A DNA stretch of 64,000 nt, from the NCBI RefSeq assembly GCF_003058225.1, contig NZ_QBUG01000002.1, forward strand, positions 682,001-746,000. The letters run 5' to 3'. Made by a program: the position numbers and the translations under genes. Source of the DNA: Promicromonospora sp. AC04 (GTDB lineage: Bacteria; Actinomycetota; Actinomycetes; Actinomycetales; Cellulomonadaceae). The number at the start of each line of letters is the position of its first letter. The first letter of the stretch is position 1. Shown here one piece after another: positions 52,784 to 60,992 of this stretch. The notes below the pieces were generated by a model that worked only from the letters and a program-made list of their open reading frames with translations, was not told the DNA's origin and did not search any database.

Positions 52784-53536
52784 ATGACTTCACCCGAGAC
52801 GACACGCACGGCGCCCCGCAGCGCGCTGACCCGCGCCCGCGTCCTGAGGTCGGCGGTCGCGCTGGCGGACCGGGACGGCCTCGGGGCGCTCACCATGCGC
52901 AGCCTGGCCCGCGAGCTCGGGATCGAGGCGATGTCCCTCTATCACCACGTCGCCAACAAGGAAGACCTGCTGGACGGCGTGGTCGACGTGATCGCCGCGG
53001 AGATCCAGGACGCCGTCGGCCGGCTGGAACCCATTGCCGAAGACGCACCCCAGTCCGAATGGAAGCCGGCGATGCGCCGACAGATCCTCACGGCACGCGC
53101 AGTGCTGCTCCGCCACCCTTGGGCGACGACGGTGCTGGAGTCCCGGACCAGCTTCAGCGTGCACATCGTCCGGTACTTCGACTCGCTCCTCGGGCTGATG
53201 CGCCGCGGCGGCTTCTCCTACGACCTTGTCCACCACGCGATGCACACCCTGGGCAGTCGTGCGCTCGGCTTCTCGCAGGAGCTCTTCGAGCCCGACGGCG
53301 CCACGGCCGGCTCGGCGGCGGGCGGTGGCGCCGAAGAGGGCGCCGACGCCGCCGCCACCGCGATGCTCGCGCAGATGGCCGATCAGGTGCCCCACATGAT
53401 CGAGATGCTGGCCGAGGTGGCTCACGAGGATCCCGACTCCACGCTCGGCTGGTGCGACGACCAGACCGAGTTCGAGTTCGGCCTCGATCTCCTGCTCGAC
53501 GGGCTCGACCGGCTGGCCGAGCGCGAGGCGCGCTGA
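52784..53536 (+). CDS. TetR-family transcriptional regulator
   Basis: 250 aa repressor. N-terminal TetR helix-turn-helix at residues ~12-60 (LTRARVLRSAVALADRDG ... LARELGIEAMSLYHHVANKEDLLDG), then a tetracycline-repressor-type C-terminal ligand domain, with an Ala/Gly-rich loop (GSAAGGGAEEGADAAAT) near 190. Divergent from the nitroreductase/oxidoreductase operon with two palindromes between, so it probably represses both. The inducer would be a toxic quinone or similar. Confidence 0.92.
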   Translation: MTSPETTRTAPRSALTRARVLRSAVALADRDGLGALTMRSLARELGIEAMSLYHHVANKEDLLDGVVDVIAAEIQDAVGRLEPIAEDAPQSEWKPAMRRQILTARAVLLRHPWATTVLESRTSFSVHIVRYFDSLLGLMRRGGFSYDLVHHAMHTLGSRALGFSQELFEPDGATAGSAAGGGAEEGADAAATAMLAQMADQVPHMIEMLAEVAHEDPDSTLGWCDDQTEFEFGLDLLLDGLDRLAEREAR

Positions 53537-53543
53537 CCCGACG

Positions 53544-54779
53544 TCAGCGCAGCGGGTCGAACGGCCGGATCTCCTCCGGCGTCTGCCCCGTCGTGATCAG
53601 CGTCGCCAGCGCCCGGCCGGTCGCCGGGCCCAGCACCATTCCCCACATGCCGTGACCACCGGCCACGTAGACGCCGGGCGCGGCGGTCCGGCCCACGAGC
53701 GGCAGCCCGTCCGGCGTCACGGGCCGGGAGCCCACCCACTCGTCCTCGCGGGAGTCCAGGTCGACCCCCTCGAACAGCCCACGGACCGAGTTCACGATGG
53801 CCTCGACCCGCCTGGGCTGGAAGGGCTCGTCGGGCCCGCGGAACTCCATGGTCCCGGCGATCCGCAGCCGCCCCTGGTACGGGGTGCAGGCCACGCGCCG
53901 CGCCGGGAAGTAGACGGGGTGGTCGATCGGCGAGCCTGCCACGGGCGCGCTGAACGAGTAGCCCCGCCCGGCCTGCACCCGGGTCCGCACGCCGAACTGC
54001 CGCGCCAGGTCCGGGAGCCAGGCACCGGTGGCGATCACCACGACGTCGGACGTCATCGTGTCGTGGCCACTTACGGCGACCTCGGTCCCGCCCGCCACCC
54101 GCCGGACGCCCGTGACCTGGGCGTCCGTCAGCACCTTCGCGCCCCGCGCGCTGACCGACGTCGCGAGGGCCTCCGCGTACGGGCCCGGCTCGATGAACCG
54201 CTGGCCCTCCAGCGTCCAGATCGACCGTACGGCCGGGGAGAGGTGCGGCACGCGGACGCCGTCGGGCAGCCGGGACAGCGGGACCTCCTGGCCCGCCCGG
54301 GCCACACCGCGCAGCTCGTGGACGAACGGGCGGGACTCCCGCTCCCGCTCGAACCCGATCACCCAGGGGCTGGCGTACGACGTCGCGTGCACGCCGCCGG
54401 CCTCGAGCTCGTCGTACGCCTCGAGCGCGAGCCGGTCGATCGGGGTGAGGGCCGCCATCGCGCGCCGCCACGCGCCGGGTGTCGCGTGCGCCATGAAGCG
54501 GGCGACGAATCCCCAGAGGGCGCTGTCGAACCGGAAGGGGACGCTGAGGGCGGCGTCGGGGTCGAGCATCGCCTTCGGGCCGTAGGTCCAGAGCGACGGG
54601 TCGGCCAGCGGCATCGCCATGCCCGGGGTGAGCCAGCCGGCGTTGCCCCAGGAGGATCCGGAGGCGACGCCGTGCCGGTCGAGGACCGTCACCTCGACGC
54701 CACGTTCTTGCAGGTGCCATGCCGTCGCGAGGCCGACCATGCCGGCCCCTACGACGATCGCGGACTTGGTCTCGGCCAC
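53544..54779 (-). CDS. FAD-dependent D-amino-acid dehydrogenase-like oxidoreductase
   Basis: 411 aa DAO-family flavoprotein. N-terminal FAD motif AIVVGAGMVGLATAWHL, GNAGWLTPGMAMPLADP typical of DadA, and the C-terminal GSRPVTPDGLPLVGRTAAPGVYVAGGHGMWGMVLGP. DadA oxidises D-amino acids to keto acids at the membrane; related enzymes take glycine or proline derivatives, so substrate is open. GTG 54779 with AAGGAGCAC upstream. It converges with the TetR gene and has no operon partner. Confidence 0.9.
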   Translation of the reverse strand: MAETKSAIVVGAGMVGLATAWHLQERGVEVTVLDRHGVASGSSWGNAGWLTPGMAMPLADPSLWTYGPKAMLDPDAALSVPFRFDSALWGFVARFMAHATPGAWRRAMAALTPIDRLALEAYDELEAGGVHATSYASPWVIGFERERESRPFVHELRGVARAGQEVPLSRLPDGVRVPHLSPAVRSIWTLEGQRFIEPGPYAEALATSVSARGAKVLTDAQVTGVRRVAGGTEVAVSGHDTMTSDVVVIATGAWLPDLARQFGVRTRVQAGRGYSFSAPVAGSPIDHPVYFPARRVACTPYQGRLRIAGTMEFRGPDEPFQPRRVEAIVNSVRGLFEGVDLDSREDEWVGSRPVTPDGLPLVGRTAAPGVYVAGGHGMWGMVLGPATGRALATLITTGQTPEEIRPFDPLR

Positions 54780-54989
54780 GGTCGTGCTCCTTCGAGTGCG
54801 GTACTTCCCAGTACCCCTCCCCGTCGAGCGGCTGACCTCCCCATTTTCCGCCCGCTGGGTCGATTCGGCGCAACGGACCGGTGAAGTGCGGTGGAACGGG
54901 TGGTGTGGGTTTCCTGGTGTGCTCCGGTTCCGCCCGGCCGGGCCGGTGAGGCCCCGCCGGGCGGTCGGGTTCGGCCCGGCTGTGCCGGC

Positions 54990-56045
54990 TCAGCCGAGCG
55001 GCTGCGCCAGCGGCTCGATCGCCGCGATCTCGTCGTCGGTCAGGGGGCCTGCCGCGAGCGCCGTCACGTTGTCCTCGAGCTGCGCCACCGACGACGCGCC
55101 GATCAGCGCCGAGGTCACGCGCGCGTCCCGCAGCACCCAGGCGAGCGCGAGCTGCGCGAGAGTCTGGCCGCGGCCGGCGGCGATCTCGTTGAGGGCCTTG
55201 GCGCGGCCGAGGTAGTGACCGGTGAGCGCGCTGGAGGAGAGGAACGGCGAGTCCGTGCGAGCGGCTCGGGACCCGGCCGGTGCCGTGCCCGCGAGGTACT
55301 TGCTGGTCAGCAGGCCCTGCTGCAGCGGGGAGAAGACGATGGTCCCGACGCCGAGCTCCCCGACGACGTCGAGCAGCGACTCGGTCTGCGGGCCGTCGTA
55401 GCCGTCCTCGTGCGCCGGGTTCTCGATGTGGCGGTTGAACATCGAGTAGGACGGCTGGTGGATGAGCAGCCGGACGCCGAGGTCGTCGAGGATGCGTGCG
55501 GCGTCGCGCGTGCGCTCCGGGGAGTAGTTGGAGACGCCCACGTACAGCGCCTTGCCCTGCTGGACGGCCGAGGCGAGCGCGCCCATGGTCTCCTCGAGCG
55601 GCGTCGAGGGGTCCGGCCGGTGGTGGTAGAAGACGTCGACGTAGTCGACGCCCATCCGGGTGAGGGACTGGTCGAGGCTGGCCAGCAGGTACTTGCGCGA
55701 TCCGTGGTCCCCGTAGGGGCCGGGCCACATGTCGTAGCCGGCCTTCGTGGAGAGGATCAGCTCGTCGCGGTACGGCTTCAGGTCGGCCGCGAGGTGCCGC
55801 CCGAAGTTCTCCTCCGCCGACCCGTGCGGCGGGCCGTAGTTGTTCGCGAGGTCGAAGTGCGTCACGCCGAGGTCGAGCGCCCGGCGCAGGATGGCCCGCT
55901 GGGTGTCGAACGGGCTGGTGTCGCCGAAGTTGTGCCAGAGCCCCAGGGACAGCGCGGGAAGGTCGAGCCCGGAGCGGCCGGTGCGGCGGTACTGCATGGT
56001 TTCGTAACGGTCCTCGGCTGCGAGGTACCGGGATGCGAGGGGCAT
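54990..56045 (-). CDS. Aldo/keto reductase, YghZ/L-glyceraldehyde-3-phosphate-reductase type
   Basis: 351 aa (beta/alpha)8 NADPH-dependent reductase. Catalytic tetrad visible: FDLANNYG (Asp, Tyr), STKAGYDMW (Lys), and DVFYHHRPDPSTPLEETMGAL (His). YVGVSNYSPERT and the C-terminal LAWVLRDARVTSALIGASS form the cofactor pocket. YghZ relatives reduce L-glyceraldehyde 3-phosphate and methylglyoxal. ATG 56045 gives a 23-residue lead before MQYRRTGRSGLDL; the ATG at that M is an alternative. A dyad (56052-56069) abuts the start. Confidence 0.91.
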   Translation of the reverse strand: MPLASRYLAAEDRYETMQYRRTGRSGLDLPALSLGLWHNFGDTSPFDTQRAILRRALDLGVTHFDLANNYGPPHGSAEENFGRHLAADLKPYRDELILSTKAGYDMWPGPYGDHGSRKYLLASLDQSLTRMGVDYVDVFYHHRPDPSTPLEETMGALASAVQQGKALYVGVSNYSPERTRDAARILDDLGVRLLIHQPSYSMFNRHIENPAHEDGYDGPQTESLLDVVGELGVGTIVFSPLQQGLLTSKYLAGTAPAGSRAARTDSPFLSSSALTGHYLGRAKALNEIAAGRGQTLAQLALAWVLRDARVTSALIGASSVAQLEDNVTALAAGPLTDDEIAAIEPLAQPLG

Positions 56046-56051
56046 ACGACA

Positions 56052-56069
56052 ATCGTGGCACGCCACGAT
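56052..56069. promoter_or_regulatory. Palindrome next to aldo/keto reductase start
   Basis: ATCGTGGC-AC-GCCACGAT, perfect 8-bp arms, 7 bases before the ATG at 56045. Possible operator. Confidence 0.4.
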
Positions 56070-56090
56070 CCCGCCCCCGGGCCTTCCTCA

Positions 56091-56153
56091 CGTTGAGCAC
56101 AGCACTTGCTGCCGGTTTGGCCGTGCTCCTGGCAGCAAGCGCTGTGCTCAACG
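56091..56153. terminator. 23-bp near-perfect hairpin after chitinase gene
   Basis: Arms 56091-56113 and 56131-56153 pair with one A/G difference around a 17-base loop. Lies between the chitinase stop (56181) and the aldo/keto reductase on the reverse strand. No U-tract. Confidence 0.7.
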
Positions 56154-56180
56154 AGGGTCAGCCCGACGACGGCGGCCGGG

Positions 56181-57098
56181 TCAGCAGTAGAGGTTGCCGC
56201 CCGGGTCCACGCCCAGCGCGCTGGTGAAGCGGAGATAGTTGTCGACCCGGCTCTGCACCTGAGCCGGGTTGCCGCCGTTGCACTCGATGCTGCCGTTGAT
56301 GCTGCGGATGGTCTCGCCGAACCCGCGGTCGTTCACGATCGCCGCGTGCGGCGTCATCGTGCCCGGCCCGCTCTGGGTGTTCCAGTACCAGAGCCCGGTC
56401 TTCCAGGCCACTGCCGAGTCGGTCTGCACGAGGCGCGGGTTGTTCAGCAGGTCGATGCCGAGCGCGTCACCCGCTGCCTTGTAGTTGAAGTTCCAGCTGA
56501 GCTGGATGGGACCGCGACCGTAGTACTGGTCGTTGCCCGCCGGGCAGCCGTACGGCTGGGAGGTGTCGCAGTAGTGCGGGTAGTTCGCGGTGTTCTGCTC
56601 CACCACGTAGACCAGGCCGCCGGTCTCGTGCGAGACGTTGGCGAGGAACGCGGCGGCCTCCCGCCGCTGGATGGTCTCGCTGCCGGAGTTGGCGAACCCC
56701 GGGTATGCGCTGAGCGCTGCGACGAGCCCGGAGTAGGTGTAGAACGAGTTCCGGTTGGGGAAGAACTGGTTGAACTGGGCCTCGCTGACGGGGAACGCGT
56801 CAGTGCCAGGGGGATCGGTCGGCGGATCCCCGCCGTCGCAGGTCCCGATCCGCTCCCAGACACCCCACTCGCCCGTGGTGCCGGGCGTCTCACCCTGGGT
56901 CCACCACTTGGCGCGCCAGGCGGCGCCGCCGTGGGTGACCAGGTTGCCGCCGACGTAGACCGAGCTGCTGCTCCAGGCGGGCGCGCTGCAGTCCGCCACC
57001 ACGGCTTGGGCTGCCGGGCCGACGACGGCGGCAGCTCCTGTCGTCAGGAGCGCAGCGACAAGAGCTGCGATCAGGAATGGTGCGCGACGAGATCTCAC
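56181..57098 (-). CDS. Secreted GH19 chitinase with carbohydrate-binding domain
   Basis: 305 aa. Signal peptide VRSRRAPFLIAALVAALLTT. Residues ~35-80 are a CBM5/12 chitin-binding domain (SSSVYVGGNLVTHGGAAWRA, WWTQGETPG), then a Pro/Asp linker. Residues ~100-305 are the GH19 domain: FLANVSHETGGL with catalytic Glu, YYGRGPIQLSWNFNY with the second Glu-equivalent region, and CNGGNPAQVQSRVDNYLRF. GTG 57098 is chosen because GAGGTGG precedes it and the signal peptide starts there. Acts on chitin outside the cell. A repeat array lies upstream. Confidence 0.93.
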   Translation of the reverse strand: MRSRRAPFLIAALVAALLTTGAAAVVGPAAQAVVADCSAPAWSSSSVYVGGNLVTHGGAAWRAKWWTQGETPGTTGEWGVWERIGTCDGGDPPTDPPGTDAFPVSEAQFNQFFPNRNSFYTYSGLVAALSAYPGFANSGSETIQRREAAAFLANVSHETGGLVYVVEQNTANYPHYCDTSQPYGCPAGNDQYYGRGPIQLSWNFNYKAAGDALGIDLLNNPRLVQTDSAVAWKTGLWYWNTQSGPGTMTPHAAIVNDRGFGETIRSINGSIECNGGNPAQVQSRVDNYLRFTSALGVDPGGNLYC

Positions 57099-57234
57099 GG
57101 GGAACCACCTCGCTTCGGGTCCTAGGCCGTCGCGGACGTCGACGACCGATTTGTTCAGGAACCTAGCAAGATGCCGGTAGCGCGGTCGTGAGGGATTCCC
57201 ACACGAACGACCCGTACGGGTGAGCACAGCGGGA

Positions 57235-57322
57235 CGTGTTAAGTTTCGGCCCGTTTTTTAACACGTTCTCGCGACGTGTTAAGTTTCGGCCCGATTTTTA
57301 ACACGTTCTCGCGACGTGTTAA
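57235..57322. repeat. Alternating inverted-repeat array, 40-bp period
   Basis: CGTGTTAA at 57235, 57275 and 57315 alternates with its complement TTAACACG at 57258 and 57298. The spacers are also repeated: a 15-base GTTTCGGCCCG segment and the 9-base TTCTCGCGA. It sits between the LacI stop (57350) and the chitinase promoter. Confidence 0.85.
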
Positions 57323-57349
57323 GTCATCGAACATGTGGGGCCGGGTCGC

Positions 57350-58396
57350 TCACGCCGAGTCGCGGACCACCAGGGCCGGCTCGAAGATCGCCGACCGCAC
57401 GGCCGGCTCGTCGGCGTCGATCTGCTCCAGCAGCATCCGCGCCATCTCCTCCGCCATCTTCTCCACGGGCTGCCGTACCGTCGTGAGCCGGGGGCGGGTC
57501 TGCACGGCCACGGGGCTGTCGTCAAACCCGACTATCGCGACGTCCTCGGGCACCCGCCGCCCCTGCGTCTGCAGCACGTGGATCGCGCCCTGTGCCATGA
57601 GGTCGTTCGAGACGAAGACCCCGTCGAGGTCCGGGGCAGCGGCGAGGAGCTCCGTCATCGCGGCCTCCCCGCTCTCGAAGGTGAAGGACCCCTCGACGCT
57701 CGGGACGAACGCGTGCCCACGCCGAGCCGCGGCGTCGCGGAAGCCGTCGAGCCGGTCCCGTGCGGACGGGACGTCGACCGGCCCGGAGATCACCCCGAGC
57801 TTGCCGCAGCCCCGGTCGAGCAGGTGATTGGCGGCCAGGCGGGCGCCGTCGGCGTTGGCGAGGTCGACGTAGCTGGCCGGGATCGCGTGGCCGGGCCTGG
57901 CGAAGAGCACTATCGGACGGCCGGTTCCCAGCAGCTCCTCCGGGAGCGGGTCGTCGGCATACGTGGACACGAGCAAGGCCCCGTCCGCGTTCCCGAACCG
58001 CAGGTAGGAGACCACCTGGCTCCTGGTCTGGTCGTTGTCGGCGAACATCAGCACCGGGTGCACGTCGTGCGGCCGGAGAGTGCGCACGAGGGATCCGACC
58101 ACCCGGCCGAAGAACGGGTCGGAGAAGACGCCCGACAGGTCGAGCTCGCTGTCGGGGTCGGCGTCGGCACCCGAGATGACGACGGCCACCGTGCCCGTCC
58201 GGCGGGTGACCAGGGACCGCGCGGCCCGGTTGGGGACGTAGCCCGTCTCGGCCACCGCCTCGAGAACGACCTCCTGCACAGCGGGAGCCACCTTGCGCTT
58301 GCCGTTGATCACGCGGGACACGGTCGCGCGGGAGACGCCGGCGACCTTCGCCACGTCCTCCAGGGTCGGCGCCGCACGCCGCAGATCCTTGCTCAC
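57350..58396 (-). CDS. LacI-family transcriptional regulator of discoidin-domain hydrolase cluster
   Basis: 348 aa repressor. HTH near residues 11-37 (LEDVAKVAGVSRATVSRVIN), hinge YVPNRAARSLV, and an effector domain with GFDDSPVAVQTRPRLTTVRQPVEKMAEEMARMLL. GTG start 58396. Two copies of GTAAGAGCGCTCTCCCA, one 18 bases before its own start and one 99 bases before the divergent hydrolase gene, indicate autoregulation plus repression of the cluster. The site resembles CebR/CelR boxes of other actinobacteria (TGGGAGCGCTCCCA), so a glucan-derived oligosaccharide effector is plausible. Confidence 0.9.
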   Translation of the reverse strand: MSKDLRRAAPTLEDVAKVAGVSRATVSRVINGKRKVAPAVQEVVLEAVAETGYVPNRAARSLVTRRTGTVAVVISGADADPDSELDLSGVFSDPFFGRVVGSLVRTLRPHDVHPVLMFADNDQTRSQVVSYLRFGNADGALLVSTYADDPLPEELLGTGRPIVLFARPGHAIPASYVDLANADGARLAANHLLDRGCGKLGVISGPVDVPSARDRLDGFRDAAARRGHAFVPSVEGSFTFESGEAAMTELLAAAPDLDGVFVSNDLMAQGAIHVLQTQGRRVPEDVAIVGFDDSPVAVQTRPRLTTVRQPVEKMAEEMARMLLEQIDADEPAVRSAIFEPALVVRDSA

Positions 58397-58413
58397 AGGC
58401 CGACGGTAACAGA

Positions 58414-58430
58414 GTAAGAGCGCTCTCCCA
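58414..58430. promoter_or_regulatory. LacI (CebR-like) operator, copy 1
   Basis: GTAAGAGCGCTCTCCCA, centre AGAGCGCTCT. 18 bases upstream of the LacI start. Confidence 0.7.
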
Positions 58431-58592
58431 TGGACCCCGTGCGGGTGACATGCCGTAGATCCACGCCGCCTCGGCGTCGTTGTGAAACGACGTCTTCAAG
58501 TGCGAAACAGAACCCATTGACGTTAATCGGCAGAAGAAGCGCCGGGCTCCAACCCTTGACGGTCTGCCAAATGCGGGTCAAAGATTGGCGTC

Positions 58593-58609
58593 GTAAGAGC
58601 GCTCTCCCA
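58593..58609. promoter_or_regulatory. LacI (CebR-like) operator, copy 2
   Basis: Identical over 17 bases to copy 1, centre 179 bases away. A possible TTGACG-N18-AAAGAT promoter (58556-58585) would start transcription inside it, suiting repression of the downstream hydrolase genes. The remaining ~310 bases between the divergent genes show no ORF. Confidence 0.7.
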
Positions 58610-58707
58610 ACTCGCGGCGCATCGGAGCGACGCGAAGGCAGGCTCAACGACGAACCGCGCCACCGGCCGCCGCACCTGGCCGACGAGCGGACGGAGAGGA
58701 AGACCTC

Positions 58708-60948
58708 ATGACCACCACCGGATCACCCGGCACGCACGCAGCCTGGCTAAGGCATCGCCTACGCGCCGGAGCCGCCGCCCTGGCGACCGGCCTGCTGGCC
58801 GCGACGGCACTCGTCGTGCCCGCCACCTCGGCGCAGGCCGAACCGGTCCTGCTGTCACAGGGCCGGACCGCCACCGCCTCCTCCGTGGAGAACCCCGACT
58901 ACACGCCCGCGAGCGCCGCAGTTGACGGCGATCTCGGCACGCGCTGGGCCAGCGAGTTCAGCGACCCGCAGTGGATCCGGGTCGACCTGGGCCGGTCCGC
59001 CGACCTCGACCGCGTGGAGCTGGTCTGGGAGTCGGCGTACTCGACCACGTATCAGTTCCAGGTCTCCGCCGACGGATCCTCCTGGTCCACGGTGTACTCG
59101 ACCAGCTCGGGCGACGGCGGCACCGACACGTTCGACGTCGACGGGACCGCCCGCCACGTGCGGCTGCTGTCCACCGCGCGCTCGGGCGGGTACGGCAACT
59201 CGCTGTGGGAGCTGCGTGTCTTCGGCGAGGCCGGCACCACTGATCCCGGCGACCCCGACCCGAACTACGTCGATCCGGGCCACCCGAACGTCCCCGTGCG
59301 GGACTCGGGGCCGAGCAACGTCGAGGTCGTGGGCGGCAACGGTGCCTGGGACCTGCGGGTAGACGGCCAGCCGTACACCGTCCGCGGCTTCACGTGGGGC
59401 CCGGCGTTCAGCACGGCCGACCACTACATGCCGACCCTTACCGCCATGGGCGCGAACACGATCCGCACCTGGGGCACGGGCGCCGACACGCGCCAGCTCC
59501 TCGACTCGGCGGCCGCGCACGACGTCCGGGTGGTGATGGGCTTCTGGCTCCTGCCCGGCGGCGGTCCCGGTTCCGGCGGGTGCATCGACTACCGCAGCGA
59601 CGCCACCTACAAGGCGACCACGAAGGCCGACATCCTCAACCAGGTCGCGGCCTACAAGAACCACCCCGGCGTGCTCATGTGGAACATCGGCAACGAGTCG
59701 CTCCTCGGCCTGCAGAACTGCTACTCGGGTGCCGAGCTGGAGGCGATCCGCAACGCGTACGCGGCCTTCGTCAACGAGGTGAGCGTCGCCGTGCACCAGG
59801 CCGACCCGAGCCACCCGACCACCAGCACCGACGCGTGGGTCGGCGCCTGGCCGTACCTCGAGCGCAACGCCCCGGACCTGGACCTGCTCTCGGTCAACGC
59901 GTACGGCGACCTGTGCAACGTGCCCGCGGCCTGGGAGGCCGGCGGCTACGACCGGCCGTACATCATCACCGAGGGCGGCGCGGCCGGTGAGTGGGAGGTG
60001 CCGGACGACGCGAACGGCGTACCCGACGAGCCCACCGACCTGGAGAAGGAGCAGGCGTACGTCGACTCCTGGCGCTGCCTGCGGGAGCACGACGGCGTCG
60101 CGCTGGGCGCCACGTTCTTCCACTACGGCATCGAGGGCGACTTCGGCGGCGTGTGGTTCAACGTGCTGCCGGGCGACAACAAGCGCCTCGGCTACTACTC
60201 GATCGCGCGGGCCTGGGGCGTCGACACCTCGGGGATGAACACCCCGCCGCGCATCACCGCCATGTCCGTCCCCGGGGCGACAGCGGTCGCCGCGGGCGAG
60301 CAGTTCACGGTCAACGTTGACGTCACCGACCCGGACGGCGATCCGATCGACGCCAACGTGATGCTGAACAGCAAGTACGTCAACAACGCGGGCGGCATCG
60401 CGCAGGCGCAGTTCACACAGACGGCGCCCGGCACGTTCCGGGTCACGGCACCCGAGATGCTCGGCGTCTGGAAGGTCTACGTGTTCGCCGAGGACGGCCA
60501 CGGCAACGTGGGCGTGGAGACCCGGTCGTTCCGCGTCGTCGCGCCCCCGGTGGACGGGACGAACATCGCGCGGGGCAAGACCGCCACGGCGTCGAGCTTC
60601 GACCCGTGGAACGGCGACTGGACGCCCGGCCGCGCCGTCGACGGCGACGCCACCACACGCTGGGCCAGCGAGTGGGGCCCGACCGCCTGGTACCAGGTGG
60701 ACCTCGGCTCGGTGCAGTCGTTCGACCACGTGCAGCTCGTCTGGGAGACGGCCTACGGCAAGTCCTACCAGGTGCAGACGTCGAACGACGGCAACACCTG
60801 GACCACGGTCCGCACGGTGACGGGCGGCAACGGCGGCGTCGACAGCCTGGACGTGGCCGGGACGGGCCGGTACGTGCGGCTCAACCTCACCGAGCGCGGC
60901 ACGGAGTGGGGCTACTCCCTGTACGAGGTCGGCGTCTACCAGCAGTGA
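58708..60948 (+). CDS. Secreted clan-A glycoside hydrolase with two F5/8-type C domains
   Basis: 746 aa secreted enzyme. Signal peptide in residues 1-50 (long basic n-region, then LLAATALVVPATSAQA). Residues ~52-180 are a first F5/8C (discoidin) domain (RWASEFSDPQWIRVDLG). Residues ~205-510 are a TIM barrel like GH2/GH5 beta-glycosidases: TIRTWGTGADTR, acid/base Glu in LMWNIGNESLL, nucleophile Glu in IITEGGAAGEW. A beta-sandwich (~515-620) precedes a second F5/8C domain to the end. GAGAGGAAG lies before the ATG. The exact GH family and substrate need a database search; the operator suggests a glucan. Confidence 0.85.
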   Translation: MTTTGSPGTHAAWLRHRLRAGAAALATGLLAATALVVPATSAQAEPVLLSQGRTATASSVENPDYTPASAAVDGDLGTRWASEFSDPQWIRVDLGRSADLDRVELVWESAYSTTYQFQVSADGSSWSTVYSTSSGDGGTDTFDVDGTARHVRLLSTARSGGYGNSLWELRVFGEAGTTDPGDPDPNYVDPGHPNVPVRDSGPSNVEVVGGNGAWDLRVDGQPYTVRGFTWGPAFSTADHYMPTLTAMGANTIRTWGTGADTRQLLDSAAAHDVRVVMGFWLLPGGGPGSGGCIDYRSDATYKATTKADILNQVAAYKNHPGVLMWNIGNESLLGLQNCYSGAELEAIRNAYAAFVNEVSVAVHQADPSHPTTSTDAWVGAWPYLERNAPDLDLLSVNAYGDLCNVPAAWEAGGYDRPYIITEGGAAGEWEVPDDANGVPDEPTDLEKEQAYVDSWRCLREHDGVALGATFFHYGIEGDFGGVWFNVLPGDNKRLGYYSIARAWGVDTSGMNTPPRITAMSVPGATAVAAGEQFTVNVDVTDPDGDPIDANVMLNSKYVNNAGGIAQAQFTQTAPGTFRVTAPEMLGVWKVYVFAEDGHGNVGVETRSFRVVAPPVDGTNIARGKTATASSFDPWNGDWTPGRAVDGDATTRWASEWGPTAWYQVDLGSVQSFDHVQLVWETAYGKSYQVQTSNDGNTWTTVRTVTGGNGGVDSLDVAGTGRYVRLNLTERGTEWGYSLYEVGVYQQ

Positions 60949-60992
60949 GCAGTGACGGGTCAGCAAGGCACACCACCACCAAAGGAGGAACC

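Noticed and set aside
53422-56151. Open frame of 909 codons on the reverse strand
   Set aside because: It overlaps the FAD oxidase and aldo/keto reductase genes in another frame and is Arg/Pro/Gly-rich without recognisable domains.
57235-57322. Possible intrinsic terminator for the LacI gene
   Set aside because: Stems are present, but on the LacI strand they are followed by A-runs, not U-runs. The alternating multi-arm layout is better reported as a repeat array.
60310-60321. GTCAACGTTGAC palindrome with the CAACGTTG core
   Set aside because: It lies inside the hydrolase coding region and encodes VNVD in a conserved sandwich domain. Not next to a promoter, so taken as coincidence.
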